Both the position numbers and the translations under genes were made by a program. From positions 1 through 64,000 of the IMG/VR virus record IMGVR_UViG_3300044846_003365: a stretch of 64,000 nucleotides of DNA. The stretch is one strand, 5' to 3'. The stretch is from a virus. Numbering within the stretch: position 1 is the stretch's first letter; every line of letters starts with the position of its first letter. The notes under the pieces are model-generated. The model was not told where the DNA came from and did not search any database. It saw only the letters and a program-made list of their open reading frames with translations. Shown here one piece after another: positions 1 through 9,149 of this stretch.

Positions 1-1011
1 GACAAAACCGTTAATGTTTTTTTCCAAGAAGTTAGAAAAGTAAGTTGTAGCTAGCTTGTCTGCTTTTCTTTGGTTAAGTACCGCTTCTGCTAAAGCTTTG
101 ACTTCTGAAGAGCCATCACGAACTAGCATTTTAAGCTGGTCTTTGGAAGCAGACTTTTGACCAGAAGGAGTGGTCTCCGTAATGTTAGCGCCCATTGCCT
201 CGAAACGGCGAACTAGTTGAATATTACTGGTAATGGAAATTCCATGGGACTCTTTACCCCAAGCCTTAACTCTCTCACCGTAGTCGTTTAGCTGGTCATA
301 CTTTTTCTGAGAATATTCCAAGTCAATTTTGGCACCATTTAGCTCCATGCTAGTAACTATTTTTCTGGTAGCCATTTCTAGCTCATAAGGAATGCTATAA
401 GTTTTTCCCGGACCACACTGCTCCCAAAACTGCTCCCAAAGTCGCATAGTGAGAACTGTGTCCAAAGCACCATAGGCCCAATAAGGCTCAAAGTTAGTCG
501 GGACAGTTCCCCAAGTCCAACCGTTTTCGGCTAAGGAAGCGTCTAAGTGTGACTGGAGTGCTGCAGCCTGTGGGTCGACATACTGCTGAGTAAGTTTCTT
601 AAGTGCGCCAGAACCTAGAGGGTCAATAATCTGAGCCATAATCATGGTGTCGTGAGCTCTTTGCCAAGGCATTCTCCAATTTGATTGGATGTCAAACCAC
701 TTAGCTTCAAAGGCAATGTTGTGACAAACAATAGGACCATCAAATCTGTTCATGGCCTCATAAAAAACTCCAGACCATTCTTTCCAAGGAATTGACCAAC
801 CAGTCATTCCGTCTCCAACTTGTACAAGCCTGATTTGACCACGCCAAGGGGATAGGGCGTCAGCTCTAGGATTGCCTAGTAGCTCGCCAGTTTCAATGTC
901 TACAGCTATGGCGTTGTGTGGGCGACGCTCTCCAAGCCAAGTAATAAATTGATTAGCTTTTTCTATTGAATCAACCAGATTTAGTTGAACGTCAGATAGT
1001 CCAGATGTCAT
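1..1011 (-). CDS. DNA polymerase I-like protein, N-terminal part (3'-5' exonuclease), cut by left edge
   Basis: The reading frame starts at ATG 1011 behind an AAGGACG ribosome binding site and stays open to base 1, giving 337 residues without a stop. The N-terminal domain is a DnaQ-like 3'-5' exonuclease. Exo I is seen as AVDIETGELLG (D38, E40), Exo II as CHNIAFEAKWFD, and Exo III as YGALDTVLTMRLW. This arrangement is typical of family A (PolI-type) phage polymerases, and the following helical segment fits the link to the polymerase domain. The polymerase motifs A, B and C would lie beyond the left edge, so polymerase rather than stand-alone exonuclease is an inference. It would proofread or carry out phage DNA replication. 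It is the last gene visible downstream of the tail operon and has its own promoter at 1036-1063. Confidence 0.8.
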   Translation of the reverse strand, partial: MTSGLSDVQLNLVDSIEKANQFITWLGERRPHNAIAVDIETGELLGNPRADALSPWRGQIRLVQVGDGMTGWSIPWKEWSGVFYEAMNRFDGPIVCHNIAFEAKWFDIQSNWRMPWQRAHDTMIMAQIIDPLGSGALKKLTQQYVDPQAAALQSHLDASLAENGWTWGTVPTNFEPYWAYGALDTVLTMRLWEQFWEQCGPGKTYSIPYELEMATRKIVTSMELNGAKIDLEYSQKKYDQLNDYGERVKAWGKESHGISITSNIQLVRRFEAMGANITETTPSGQKSASKDQLKMLVRDGSSEVKALAEAVLNQRKADKLATTYFSNFLEKNINGFV

Positions 1012-1035
1012 AATCGTCCTTAATTGTCATTTACT

Positions 1036-1063
1036 ATTTTACACTTTTGTGGAAAAAAGTCAA
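1036..1063 (-). promoter_or_regulatory. sigma70-type promoter for the DNA polymerase gene
   Basis: On the minus strand TTGACT (1058-1063) and TAAAAT (1036-1041) are separated by 16 bp, 25 bp before the polymerase start. It overlaps the end of the upstream gene, so the polymerase can be expressed separately from the tail operon. Confidence 0.6.
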
Positions 1064-1368
1064 CCTAAAGGAGGGTCTACATCTCCTTCATCTTCTGGGT
1101 AGTCGTCTTCGTCGTTAAAATCTGCGGAATTCGGGTCAAAGTCAAAGTCTTCTAGTATCTCAATGTTTCCAAAACCAAAGCTAGTATCTGGCCTAAACAT
1201 TATACCTGAAGAGAGCATAAATCCAACTATTTGAATAGCATCTTGGTGGCTAAAACCAGAAAGCTTTAGCTCTGTAAAGATTTCGTGTACTTGAATTGCT
1301 GTAACGCTAAGCGGGCTTATGTCAGCGTCGGTGGAGGCCAAGTTAGGTGTCTCTTCAGGGGTTTCCAT
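1060..1368 (-). CDS. hypothetical protein, acidic C-terminus
   Basis: A 102-residue protein that I do not recognise. It has a short helical middle (roughly residues 22-55, including a segment ending GFMLSSG) and an Asp/Glu-rich tail from about residue 72 to the end. It lies between the tail genes and the polymerase and follows the 156-residue gene after a 21-bp gap, so it is probably the last gene of the tail transcript. There is no signal peptide or clear membrane span. Confidence 0.6.
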   Translation of the reverse strand: METPEETPNLASTDADISPLSVTAIQVHEIFTELKLSGFSHQDAIQIVGFMLSSGIMFRPDTSFGFGNIEILEDFDFDPNSADFNDEDDYPEDEGDVDPPLG

Positions 1369-1389
1369 GAGCCTCCAATTTAACTTTTA

Positions 1390-1860
1390 TTAAGGTATTA
1401 GTTCTATTTTATACACAGATTCAATATCTGAGTCCTCTTGAGAGGACGTTTCTAAAAGTCTTTGAGCAACGTTGGTAAGGTATCTAGCACCACCACTGTC
1501 GTATTTGTATAGTGCTTCTAGTACAGCCTGAGGCTCCTCTGAAACTTGTGCCCAATAGCGGTGCTTTTCTGGAAAGACTAGAGCCACTTCTTCAGAAGGT
1601 TCGCACTGCTCGCAAGGAAGAGAGTGAGTGTCGATTTCTTTGAAAGCTATTTCTTGAAGGTTGTAGCGTTTTACCAAAGGACAAGCAGCACCATGAAAGA
1701 CTAGGGAAACGCCAATACGTGAAAGTATGAAGGAACCACTTTCGGTTCTGTAGAGCTTAAACTCAATCCAGCGGGTAGAGTCACGCCTTCTTGAGGTGGA
1801 CTCACCCAACAGACGTCCTTCAAACTGGAGGGTTCTTGCCCCGTCTTTTACTTCATACAT
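1390..1860 (-). CDS. conserved phage hypothetical protein next to the tail fibre
   Basis: A 156-residue protein. A central cysteine-containing stretch (PCEQCEP) is followed by a helical segment with RYWAQVSE and EALYKYDSGGARYLTNVAQ. This pattern recalls proteins beside tail genes in other actinophages, but I know no function. It starts 4 bp after the fibre gene ends, so it is translated in the same operon. A tail or assembly role is an inference from position only. Confidence 0.65.
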   Translation of the reverse strand: MYEVKDGARTLQFEGRLLGESTSRRRDSTRWIEFKLYRTESGSFILSRIGVSLVFHGAACPLVKRYNLQEIAFKEIDTHSLPCEQCEPSEEVALVFPEKHRYWAQVSEEPQAVLEALYKYDSGGARYLTNVAQRLLETSSQEDSDIESVYKIELIP

Positions 1861-1864
1861 TATT

Positions 1865-3082
1865 CTAGCTTAACCTATCTTCTAAAGCCTTTAGACGGTC
1901 TTCTAAAGATTGAATTTTTTCCTGCTGATGTTTTAGAACTGGAATAACTGCAGCCACTAGTCTGTCATAAGATATGCTTTGAACTTCTCCCTCAAAATTA
2001 TATTCAACAAATTCTTCAAGGCCAGCTTCTAATAAATCTTCGGCTATAAATCCAGGTATTCTACGTAAATTTTCATAAGAATTGCTGTTATTTTCATATT
2101 CAGATTTATCAACCCAAGTCTTGGGCTGAAGATTTAATATATTTAACCCAGTATTTAACGATTGCTGGTCCAACTTATATTTAGCTGCAGAACTTACTAA
2201 ATGAAGAACATAAAAATTAGCAGCAGCAGCTATGTACCTAGTGTTAGCTGCAGAACCAGTAGTGGGGGGGCCGAGCGCCTGAATTTGTCCGTTTTCAGAT
2301 GTAACCGAAGTCCCAGCTCTTAAGCTTAGGGTAGTTGTCAAGTTGTTTACGGTGTAGTTTTCGGACTCGTCTAACTCGCTTGCGCCAACAGCGTTTGCAG
2401 CAATATTACCCGAAGTAATTGTTTGGGAGCCAATCATAGAGCCAGTAATGGTTGGGATTCTGCCGGTACCAAAAGTTCCAGATGTAATTTTGTCTGCATC
2501 TAAGCTTGGAATTCGTGCATCTGCAAAAGTTCCAGATGTAATCTTTCCAGCGTCTAAGTTTGGAATCTTGTCAGCCGTTAGGCTTGGAATTCGTGCGTCA
2601 TCAAAAGTTCCAGATGTAATCTTTCCAGCGTCTAAGTTTGGAACGTCTGAGGCAGCAATAGTTGAAGTTGTAAAAGCAGTGTTTCCAGAAGCTTTAACAA
2701 ACCCAGCACTAAAAGTTACGGCACCAGTTCCACCCTTATTAACTGGTAGTGTGCTGGTGATAACGGTAGTGCTTGATAGGTTTACAGAGTTTTGAGCTAG
2801 TTTTTCAGCGGTTATAGATGCATCAACTATTTTAGGTGTTGTTACAGCACCGTCTTCTATGTTGCCTGTTCTAATTGCATCAGGTGCAATTTTTTCATTG
2901 GTAACAGAACCCTTGTCTAGGTTGGCTGCTGTAATAGTAGCGGTTCTAATTTGAACAGAAGTAACGCTATTTTCAGCTATCTTTCTAGGGGCTGGGCGCT
3001 TGCCAATCTGACTGATTCTAGCGTTAACTTGGGAAATGTTACTGTTAAGGCTGTTTTTAGCTCTGTATCTTCTACTCGCCAC
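1865..3082 (-). CDS. tail fibre / tail-tip protein with C-terminal intramolecular chaperone (S74-like)
   Basis: A 405-residue protein. The N-terminal third carries short repeats of the kind NSVTSVQIRTATIT and GSVTNEKIAPDAIRTG. The middle has tandem copies of a unit resembling DAGKITSGTFADARIPSL (roughly residues 150-215), typical of elongated trimeric beta-structured fibres. The C-terminal part (about 290-405) looks like a peptidase S74 / endosialidase chaperone: KTWVDKSE, then PGFIAEDLLEAGLEEFVEY, then SYDRLVAAVIPVLKHQQ and a terminal coiled coil. That domain usually drives trimer folding and then cleaves itself off. It overlaps the hub gene by 11 bp. It is probably the receptor-binding fibre at the tail tip, though the binding target cannot be read. 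Confidence 0.8.
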   Translation of the reverse strand: MASRRYRAKNSLNSNISQVNARISQIGKRPAPRKIAENSVTSVQIRTATITAANLDKGSVTNEKIAPDAIRTGNIEDGAVTTPKIVDASITAEKLAQNSVNLSSTTVITSTLPVNKGGTGAVTFSAGFVKASGNTAFTTSTIAASDVPNLDAGKITSGTFDDARIPSLTADKIPNLDAGKITSGTFADARIPSLDADKITSGTFGTGRIPTITGSMIGSQTITSGNIAANAVGASELDESENYTVNNLTTTLSLRAGTSVTSENGQIQALGPPTTGSAANTRYIAAAANFYVLHLVSSAAKYKLDQQSLNTGLNILNLQPKTWVDKSEYENNSNSYENLRRIPGFIAEDLLEAGLEEFVEYNFEGEVQSISYDRLVAAVIPVLKHQQEKIQSLEDRLKALEDRLS

Positions 3083-6000
3083 GTTTGTCCACCTGCCATT
3101 CTGGAATTAGTTGTAAATTAATTTTTTCTGGGAAAGTTACTGAGTCAGGGACTTCGACAGAGAAAGAGTTAATCTTTCTTAAAATAACTTTTTCTCCTAC
3201 GCTGTCAAATCTAGGTTCGAGGTTGCTAGAAAGACGCTGGTTAATAAAGTCATCATTAATAATCAGTGAGCACCAATCACCTGGAGCATAAGTGCCAACT
3301 ACTGGCTGTACAGAACCATTTACAGAAAGAGAGAACTTGCCGTCTGGTGGTCTGCTTTCTTGCAAGTATCTTTCTGCGTAGCTATACAAAGTTTCGCCAT
3401 CAGAAAAATCTTCAGTAGCTTCATCGTCATCAAGAAGTGGCCATCTTTTTTGAGCGTCTGGCTCGTTTAACAAAGAGGTGTCAGTAGCAGCAGCGTAAGG
3501 CTGGCTAATGTCATCTCCTAGGTCACCAATGTTTCCAACCATAAAGAACCTAGTAGCTGAGTTTTCAGCCGACTCTTCTAGTTGCAGGTCGCTAACGTTT
3601 CCTGGGAACTCAAAGACCAGTCTGTCTGCTCCGTAGTAGGAAAGTGGGACAGTTTCGCCTGTAGGCAAGACTCCGCCAGGCAAACTAGCAATGTAGTTTT
3701 TAACGGCAGTTGGCAATATTGGAAGCAAGACAAGTTCTCTTCTAAAAATACCAGTATCTGCGTCAATATAGCAGTCAACTCTGTACTCAAATCCGTCAAT
3801 AATGTCGGAATACTTATCTAACTCTTCACCAATGTTACGTAGCTCAAAGCCTCTAAATAGCAACGGGAAGACGTTGGTATCTGAGAATCCGTCAGTAGAA
3901 AAACCAAAGCCTAACTCTGAAGAATAAGTGTATGGTCCGTAAGTACCGTAAGAAATAGTGGCCTCTTGTAGAGCAGAAGCGTAGCCATAAATTGGGGTGC
4001 TACTGGCAAGCTGAACAGCATCGGTTACGTTATAAGTCAGTGTTTTAAGAGTTGGGTTAGCAGTTGCAACAGTATAAGTTCCAGCAATCGGGCTATCAGA
4101 TGAAGCCGTACCATTAGGAATAGCGTCTGCCTCAACTACTGTCCTAGTGGAGGCTGTTGCAACCGAAACTGTGTTAGAAGTTACGGCAACAATGTTGCAG
4201 TTAGTGACGTTAAATTCGGCACTGTAAATAGTTGCCAAACCACCTACAGCCACTGTTTGGCTAGCTACTGCAACGTTGTAAGTAACTCCAGTTTTTGGAT
4301 AGGAGAACTGGGTACTACTAACCACAGTTGCAATAGCATTTTGAACGTTAAAGATTCCGTTTTGCTCTACAATCTCAGCGGTAGTGGTTGTAGAAAGAGT
4401 AGTCAGAGGTATGTCTTTATCAAGTCCAGTAGCGTTAAGCACTATGGTGTTTTGAGTTTTAGAGATAATGTCAGCGCCAGTATAAACTTTGTTTAGTGGG
4501 CTAGATGAGCCAGAAGCCGTTCCGCTAACACTACGAGCTCCGCCAGTATCAGAAGCAGAGGTAGAGGAGTAAGTAATAGTGTTGGTAGTTACGCTACTGA
4601 TGTTAAATGTTCCGTTGTAGCCACCTAGTGTCTTAGTTACAGTTCCAATGTTAGTTCCAGTAAATAGACCAGGCTCACCAGTTTGATAGGTGTAGTTTAT
4701 GGTAATAAAAGGTTCGTAAGACCCAGAGCCTTCTCCATAGACACCCATGTAGTTGTTTGGGTTAGCATCTGAAGCTGGAGTTGTGGGGGAGAAAAGACTA
4801 GTTGGGGTCTGTTGACCAACAATAATTCCTCTAGCACTTCCATTTAAGAAATACTGTCTCCAGTTAGTTGGTAGCTGAAGGCTTCTAGTTACAGTACCTG
4901 TCGCCCAGCCAGTCCAGTCTGGAGCTTCTGCTCCAGAAATGTGGGCAGGTGGGGCAGAAATAGCTAGGCTAGTTTGAGAGTGAATTCCTAGGAAAAGCGT
5001 AGAGTTTGACCAACCAACGCTAGGTCTCCTAGTCATTGTAAGGGTCATAGAGTCAATAGAAGTAACGTTCGCTAAAGTAACTCCAGTAGCTAGCTGGTTG
5101 GCAAAGTTTTGGAATCTAGCAGCTCCAGCCTCGGCACCAAAAGTGTTTGATGGATTTCCTTGGTACATAGTATTAAGTTGACCGTAGTCGGCAGCCGTGT
5201 TGACCGTGAGCCTACCTCTACCTTGGGATTGGAATTCCCAAGTCCAAGACTCCAAACAGTTCAACACTGTTGAAGCGGTTGCAGTAGAAGAAGCGGTTCC
5301 AGACGGATTATTGTACTTAAAAGTTCTAGCAGTTACTCCAGAAATTGTGGCAGTAGCGTTAAATGAAGTAGGAATGTTAAACGCACCAGCAATGTCAATA
5401 GAGTCGCCATTAGAGAACCCGTGGTCGGCAGAGGTAGTAACCGTAGTTACGTTATTTACTCTTTCCAATCTAGTGATAGTAAAGCTCCTAGAAGAGCTAA
5501 CCCCAGAAACAACAACACTACTGTTAACTAGGAATCCGTGAGCAACGTTAGTAGTGAGAGTCACATTTCCGCCAGTAGAAGTCAAAGAAGTTACACCAAC
5601 TGAGATTGAGGCCAAGTTTTTAATCTCGATGCTTCCAGAAGCACTATTGGACTGGATGTTGTGGCTAACATTAGTTGCACCATTCCCAGTATAAAAAACA
5701 GCAGTGTTAGTTGACTTGGTGTATTGGTATCTACCTATTCTGTATGAGTCAGATAGTCCTGTAACAGTCACTGTGTTTCCAGTTGTCAAGTTGTGGGCAG
5801 CTGAAGTAGTCACTGTGAAGGTAGCATTGCTACCAGTAAAGGTCATAGCCCTTTGACTGACCGCGGCGGTATCAGCCAAGCCAGTAACAGTCAGCCCCCT
5901 GCCAACCAAAAAGTTGTGAGTTGATTTTGTAGTATAAGTAATTCTGTTTCCAGAGACGGCTCGCTTGACTACAGTAGCGTAGTCTTTCATGTTAGAAATA

Positions 6001-7331
6001 GTTATGCTGTCACCTGGAGCGTAGTTTGCTGTTTCTCCAGTAGTAATAACAGCAGCCCTTTGAGTGAGAGTCTCTTGTCTAACTTCTTTTCTTGTTAAGA
6101 ACTGAGTAGGTTTACCAGATACGGTGGCGATTGGGGCAGAAAGAGAAAGCGGTAGCTTATTTAAAGAAGTATTGATTCTGTACTGAAAGGTATTTTCATC
6201 AATTGGGTTTACTGGTATTTGAAACTCGCCATCCAATAGCCTGCTAGATGAGTCGGGGGTATCTAGTCCCTCTACTTGAACGTAAGCGGTAGCGTATAAA
6301 TCGTGTGGCTCTACTGTTCTAACGGTAACAACTGATTCGTCAGGTGCTAAAGAATCTACTTGAAACTCTGAAATTCTGTAAAGGTCAGTTGCCACGTTTG
6401 CAGTAGCCAAGGTTCCGCTGACGTCTGACACAACTACTACGTTGCCATTTACACTTTCTACTTTCCTAAGTCCATCAATAATAGGGGAAACGTTTTTAAC
6501 TTGAATTTCTTGACCTGGAACTAAGTTAACAGTGTCATCAACAATTAAAGATGCAGTTCCGCCACTCACAGAGCGGACCAATACGTTAGCTGTCACAAAG
6601 TTAAAAGGCCTAATTTCAGAATTTGGAAACTCGATTCCAGCAAAATCGTCTTCCATAGCTGTAATTAAAATTCTTACAAAGTCATAGGTGTTTGTTCTGG
6701 CGTAAACAGTCGTATTAATGTAAGTTCCATTTGGAATAACTGGTGAGCCAGGTTTATCAGCATTAGATAAAGTAGTAAAAGTTGTTCTTGTAATTGGAGG
6801 AATTTCAGGGGGGCCGACGGCTGGAGTTAAGACTGTGTAGTATCCATCGTAAGCACTGTTGGAGATGTCTAGAAACGAGTATCTAACTGTAGAGTTGGGC
6901 TCTATTTCATAAGCAACCCCACTCTCTAAAGTGACATAAGCAAATCCATCTCTAACAACTAGGGTCGCCTCAAAAACTTGACCGAAAGTCTTCCAAATTC
7001 TTCTGTGGTGGAAGTAGCTAGTAAACTCAGAAGCATTGACGCTTAGGACTCTGTCATTAACGTTATAAGAGCGGGACCAAATAATTCCACCCCAAACGCA
7101 GACACCGTCTCTAACTATATAAAGTCCAGTTCTACCGGGCATAGTAGATTCATAAAGTTGAAGGTGAGCAGTCTCATCGCTAATTGAAATATTTCCAGAA
7201 AAAGCTCCAGCACCTTTTAGAGCACGCTCGTAAGAAACGCCCTTAAATGGGATTTCCGCAATAGGTTGATTGGTAACCAAATTTACGACAAAGTAACGGT
7301 ACTTAGCCGTAGTGTTGTCTTGGACTGCCAT
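3072..7331 (-). CDS. tail hub / minor tail protein (Gp37-like) with a ~1000-residue beta-domain insertion
   Basis: A 1419-residue protein starting at ATG 7331. The first ~150 residues (ALKGAGAFSGNISI, then MPGRTGLYIVRDGVCVWGG) and the last ~250 (LYSYAERYLQES, then GDWCSLIIN, then FPEKINLQLIPEW) resemble the two halves of the ReqiPepy6 Gp37-like hub found in many siphovirus tail tips. Between them lies a very long Ser/Thr/Val-rich stretch of repeated beta-domains. Their recurrent signature is a strand, then A-H-G-(F/L), a short turn, V-V-V-S-G-V, then a short insert and a further strand. Placed between the distal tail protein and the fibre, it should form the baseplate hub. The insertion probably extends outward for adhesion. 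Confidence 0.75.
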   Translation of the reverse strand: MAVQDNTTAKYRYFVVNLVTNQPIAEIPFKGVSYERALKGAGAFSGNISISDETAHLQLYESTMPGRTGLYIVRDGVCVWGGIIWSRSYNVNDRVLSVNASEFTSYFHHRRIWKTFGQVFEATLVVRDGFAYVTLESGVAYEIEPNSTVRYSFLDISNSAYDGYYTVLTPAVGPPEIPPITRTTFTTLSNADKPGSPVIPNGTYINTTVYARTNTYDFVRILITAMEDDFAGIEFPNSEIRPFNFVTANVLVRSVSGGTASLIVDDTVNLVPGQEIQVKNVSPIIDGLRKVESVNGNVVVVSDVSGTLATANVATDLYRISEFQVDSLAPDESVVTVRTVEPHDLYATAYVQVEGLDTPDSSSRLLDGEFQIPVNPIDENTFQYRINTSLNKLPLSLSAPIATVSGKPTQFLTRKEVRQETLTQRAAVITTGETANYAPGDSITISNMKDYATVVKRAVSGNRITYTTKSTHNFLVGRGLTVTGLADTAAVSQRAMTFTGSNATFTVTTSAAHNLTTGNTVTVTGLSDSYRIGRYQYTKSTNTAVFYTGNGATNVSHNIQSNSASGSIEIKNLASISVGVTSLTSTGGNVTLTTNVAHGFLVNSSVVVSGVSSSRSFTITRLERVNNVTTVTTSADHGFSNGDSIDIAGAFNIPTSFNATATISGVTARTFKYNNPSGTASSTATASTVLNCLESWTWEFQSQGRGRLTVNTAADYGQLNTMYQGNPSNTFGAEAGAARFQNFANQLATGVTLANVTSIDSMTLTMTRRPSVGWSNSTLFLGIHSQTSLAISAPPAHISGAEAPDWTGWATGTVTRSLQLPTNWRQYFLNGSARGIIVGQQTPTSLFSPTTPASDANPNNYMGVYGEGSGSYEPFITINYTYQTGEPGLFTGTNIGTVTKTLGGYNGTFNISSVTTNTITYSSTSASDTGGARSVSGTASGSSSPLNKVYTGADIISKTQNTIVLNATGLDKDIPLTTLSTTTTAEIVEQNGIFNVQNAIATVVSSTQFSYPKTGVTYNVAVASQTVAVGGLATIYSAEFNVTNCNIVAVTSNTVSVATASTRTVVEADAIPNGTASSDSPIAGTYTVATANPTLKTLTYNVTDAVQLASSTPIYGYASALQEATISYGTYGPYTYSSELGFGFSTDGFSDTNVFPLLFRGFELRNIGEELDKYSDIIDGFEYRVDCYIDADTGIFRRELVLLPILPTAVKNYIASLPGGVLPTGETVPLSYYGADRLVFEFPGNVSDLQLEESAENSATRFFMVGNIGDLGDDISQPYAAATDTSLLNEPDAQKRWPLLDDDEATEDFSDGETLYSYAERYLQESRPPDGKFSLSVNGSVQPVVGTYAPGDWCSLIINDDFINQRLSSNLEPRFDSVGEKVILRKINSFSVEVPDSVTFPEKINLQLIPEWQVDKRGE

Positions 7332-7376
7332 CTTTTATACTTTCGTCATCTTACGTTATTTAAAACTAATTATAGT

Positions 7377-9149
7377 TTAACCTATCCAGCCAGACCTGTA
7401 GAGAACAATGATGTAGCCACCAGTAAGAGTAGGTGCCTCTGGCCTTCCAAAAGAAATAGAGTTAACGCCAGTTTCTAGATAGAACCAATCTGACAAGGTG
7501 TCCAAAAAGAACCTATATCCACTAGATTCTCCATTTAGGTAGACCTCTTGCCTATAAGTATCTATTTCTAGAATATCTTCAGTGTTTAGGCTGGCTCTTA
7601 CGTTAGTTCCAGTTGCTGAAGTTTTTGCAAAGTCAGCTAAATCTAAAGTAGGGCTTGTGTACTGAATGTAGTATTTATCACTCGGAGCCGTAGGGTCATT
7701 TACAACGTCTATAACTTGAATATCTGTTCCGTTAACTGAGCCACTGTCGTTAGTACTGTTTTCAATGTCTACAAAGTCGCCTATGGCTAGATTTGTCTCG
7801 GTAGCAAAAAATGCAGTTACAACGTCATCTTGCCTACTAAAGTGGGTGATTGTCTTAGTAGTGGTAGATTTGCTTCTCAAAGGCTGAGCCAATGAAATAA
7901 TAGAATCATTTGTAAGATTTGCTATGTATGTTCCAACCTCAGTGGGGCCGTGAACTTCAATTAATAGTGGTACTGGAGTGTTTCCAATGTTTTGAATAGG
8001 AAGGGACGCTTCTCCAACAGCGTCAACAGCAGCTAAATTTATTTGCTCAGATTTTCTTCCGTTTTCATCTCCACCTACCCATTCATATTTAATCGGGTCA
8101 GGGGCTCTGAGGGTCAGAGAGAATTCAGTTTTACCTCTAGGACTAACTGTGGTAATTTGAGGCCTATCAACTAACCTAACTAAAGAAGCTTTAGGTGGCT
8201 CTTCGTCTACAACTAAGTAGCCACTCTTTTTTACCAAATCTATGGCAACAACTAGTTTGTCTCTAGCAATTTCTACGTACTCTTTTGTGGGAGGGAAAAA
8301 TACCCCACTCAAGGAAATTTCTCTAGTTGCGTATCTCCCTCTAACATCGTAAGAACCGTCTCCTAGCCCCCTAGAAATGTCTGGAACTTCTGGCTCTGGC
8401 TGTCCCCACCAGCCCTCTAAGTCGGTACACACCCAAAGAATGCCGTCCTCATCTATGGTGTTAAATTGTAAGCCATTCAGGGTTATGTCAGCATTTAGTT
8501 CCATTCCAGTAATGTTTGGAAGTGGGACTGGGCGCATTACTGTATTGACAGAATTATTCTCTCTGTCTTGGGAAATAGACTCGAAGAAACTGTTTACGTA
8601 AGCGTTTTGTTCAAACATAATTGCATCTATTAGGTAATATCCTAAAGATGCTTCAGACTCTAATTGATAAATTTGAATTTCAGCAAAAGCAGCTGGATAC
8701 TCTGGCCTTTCAGGTAGAGCAAAAGGTGCAGTTCCAGTTGCTGAAATAGAAACAAATTTATTGTCAACTCCAAAAACGGTGGTATCACTATAAAAGGTCT
8801 GCAAAGGGACTTCAGCTTCTTCATCCTCAAACCAAAGAATTGCGCACCTAAAAGTTCTTGATTCTAGAAGATTTGAAATTTTGACAAAAGCAGATAAGGT
8901 GTATTCAAGTCCAGGTGTTACTGGCATCCTATAGCCGTCTTGTATGGTCAGCTCAGGGCCTTGACCAATGTTTTTAATACCGCAATCTACTTCACCTATT
9001 GGCAAAGAAACTTTCAATGAATATTCTCCAGATTTAGCATCTTCTGAAGTAACTTCTAGGGTGGAGTCTAGGTTGGTTTTTCGCCAAAAAGCTAAGCTTG
9101 CGCCCCTGAAACTTGGGTTTTTAATGTAGTTAATTCTTGTTGTCGTCAC
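7377..9149 (-). CDS. distal tail (Dit-like) protein with N-terminal jelly-roll-like domain
   Basis: A 590-residue protein with a GTG start whose GTGA overlaps the tape-measure stop, so it is translationally coupled. Residues 1-~190 (INYIKNPSFRGASLAFW onward) look like a carbohydrate-binding jelly roll of the NPSF type common on tail proteins. The middle (GMELNADITLNGL, then YDVRGRYATREISLSGVF, then FSLTLRAPDPIKYEW) matches the N-terminal part of distal tail proteins. Near residues 430-520 a further beta-domain resembles the repeats in the hub and in the major tail protein. It should form the ring joining the tail tube to the hub. Confidence 0.75.
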   Translation of the reverse strand: MTTTRINYIKNPSFRGASLAFWRKTNLDSTLEVTSEDAKSGEYSLKVSLPIGEVDCGIKNIGQGPELTIQDGYRMPVTPGLEYTLSAFVKISNLLESRTFRCAILWFEDEEAEVPLQTFYSDTTVFGVDNKFVSISATGTAPFALPERPEYPAAFAEIQIYQLESEASLGYYLIDAIMFEQNAYVNSFFESISQDRENNSVNTVMRPVPLPNITGMELNADITLNGLQFNTIDEDGILWVCTDLEGWWGQPEPEVPDISRGLGDGSYDVRGRYATREISLSGVFFPPTKEYVEIARDKLVVAIDLVKKSGYLVVDEEPPKASLVRLVDRPQITTVSPRGKTEFSLTLRAPDPIKYEWVGGDENGRKSEQINLAAVDAVGEASLPIQNIGNTPVPLLIEVHGPTEVGTYIANLTNDSIISLAQPLRSKSTTTKTITHFSRQDDVVTAFFATETNLAIGDFVDIENSTNDSGSVNGTDIQVIDVVNDPTAPSDKYYIQYTSPTLDLADFAKTSATGTNVRASLNTEDILEIDTYRQEVYLNGESSGYRFFLDTLSDWFYLETGVNSISFGRPEAPTLTGGYIIVLYRSGWIG

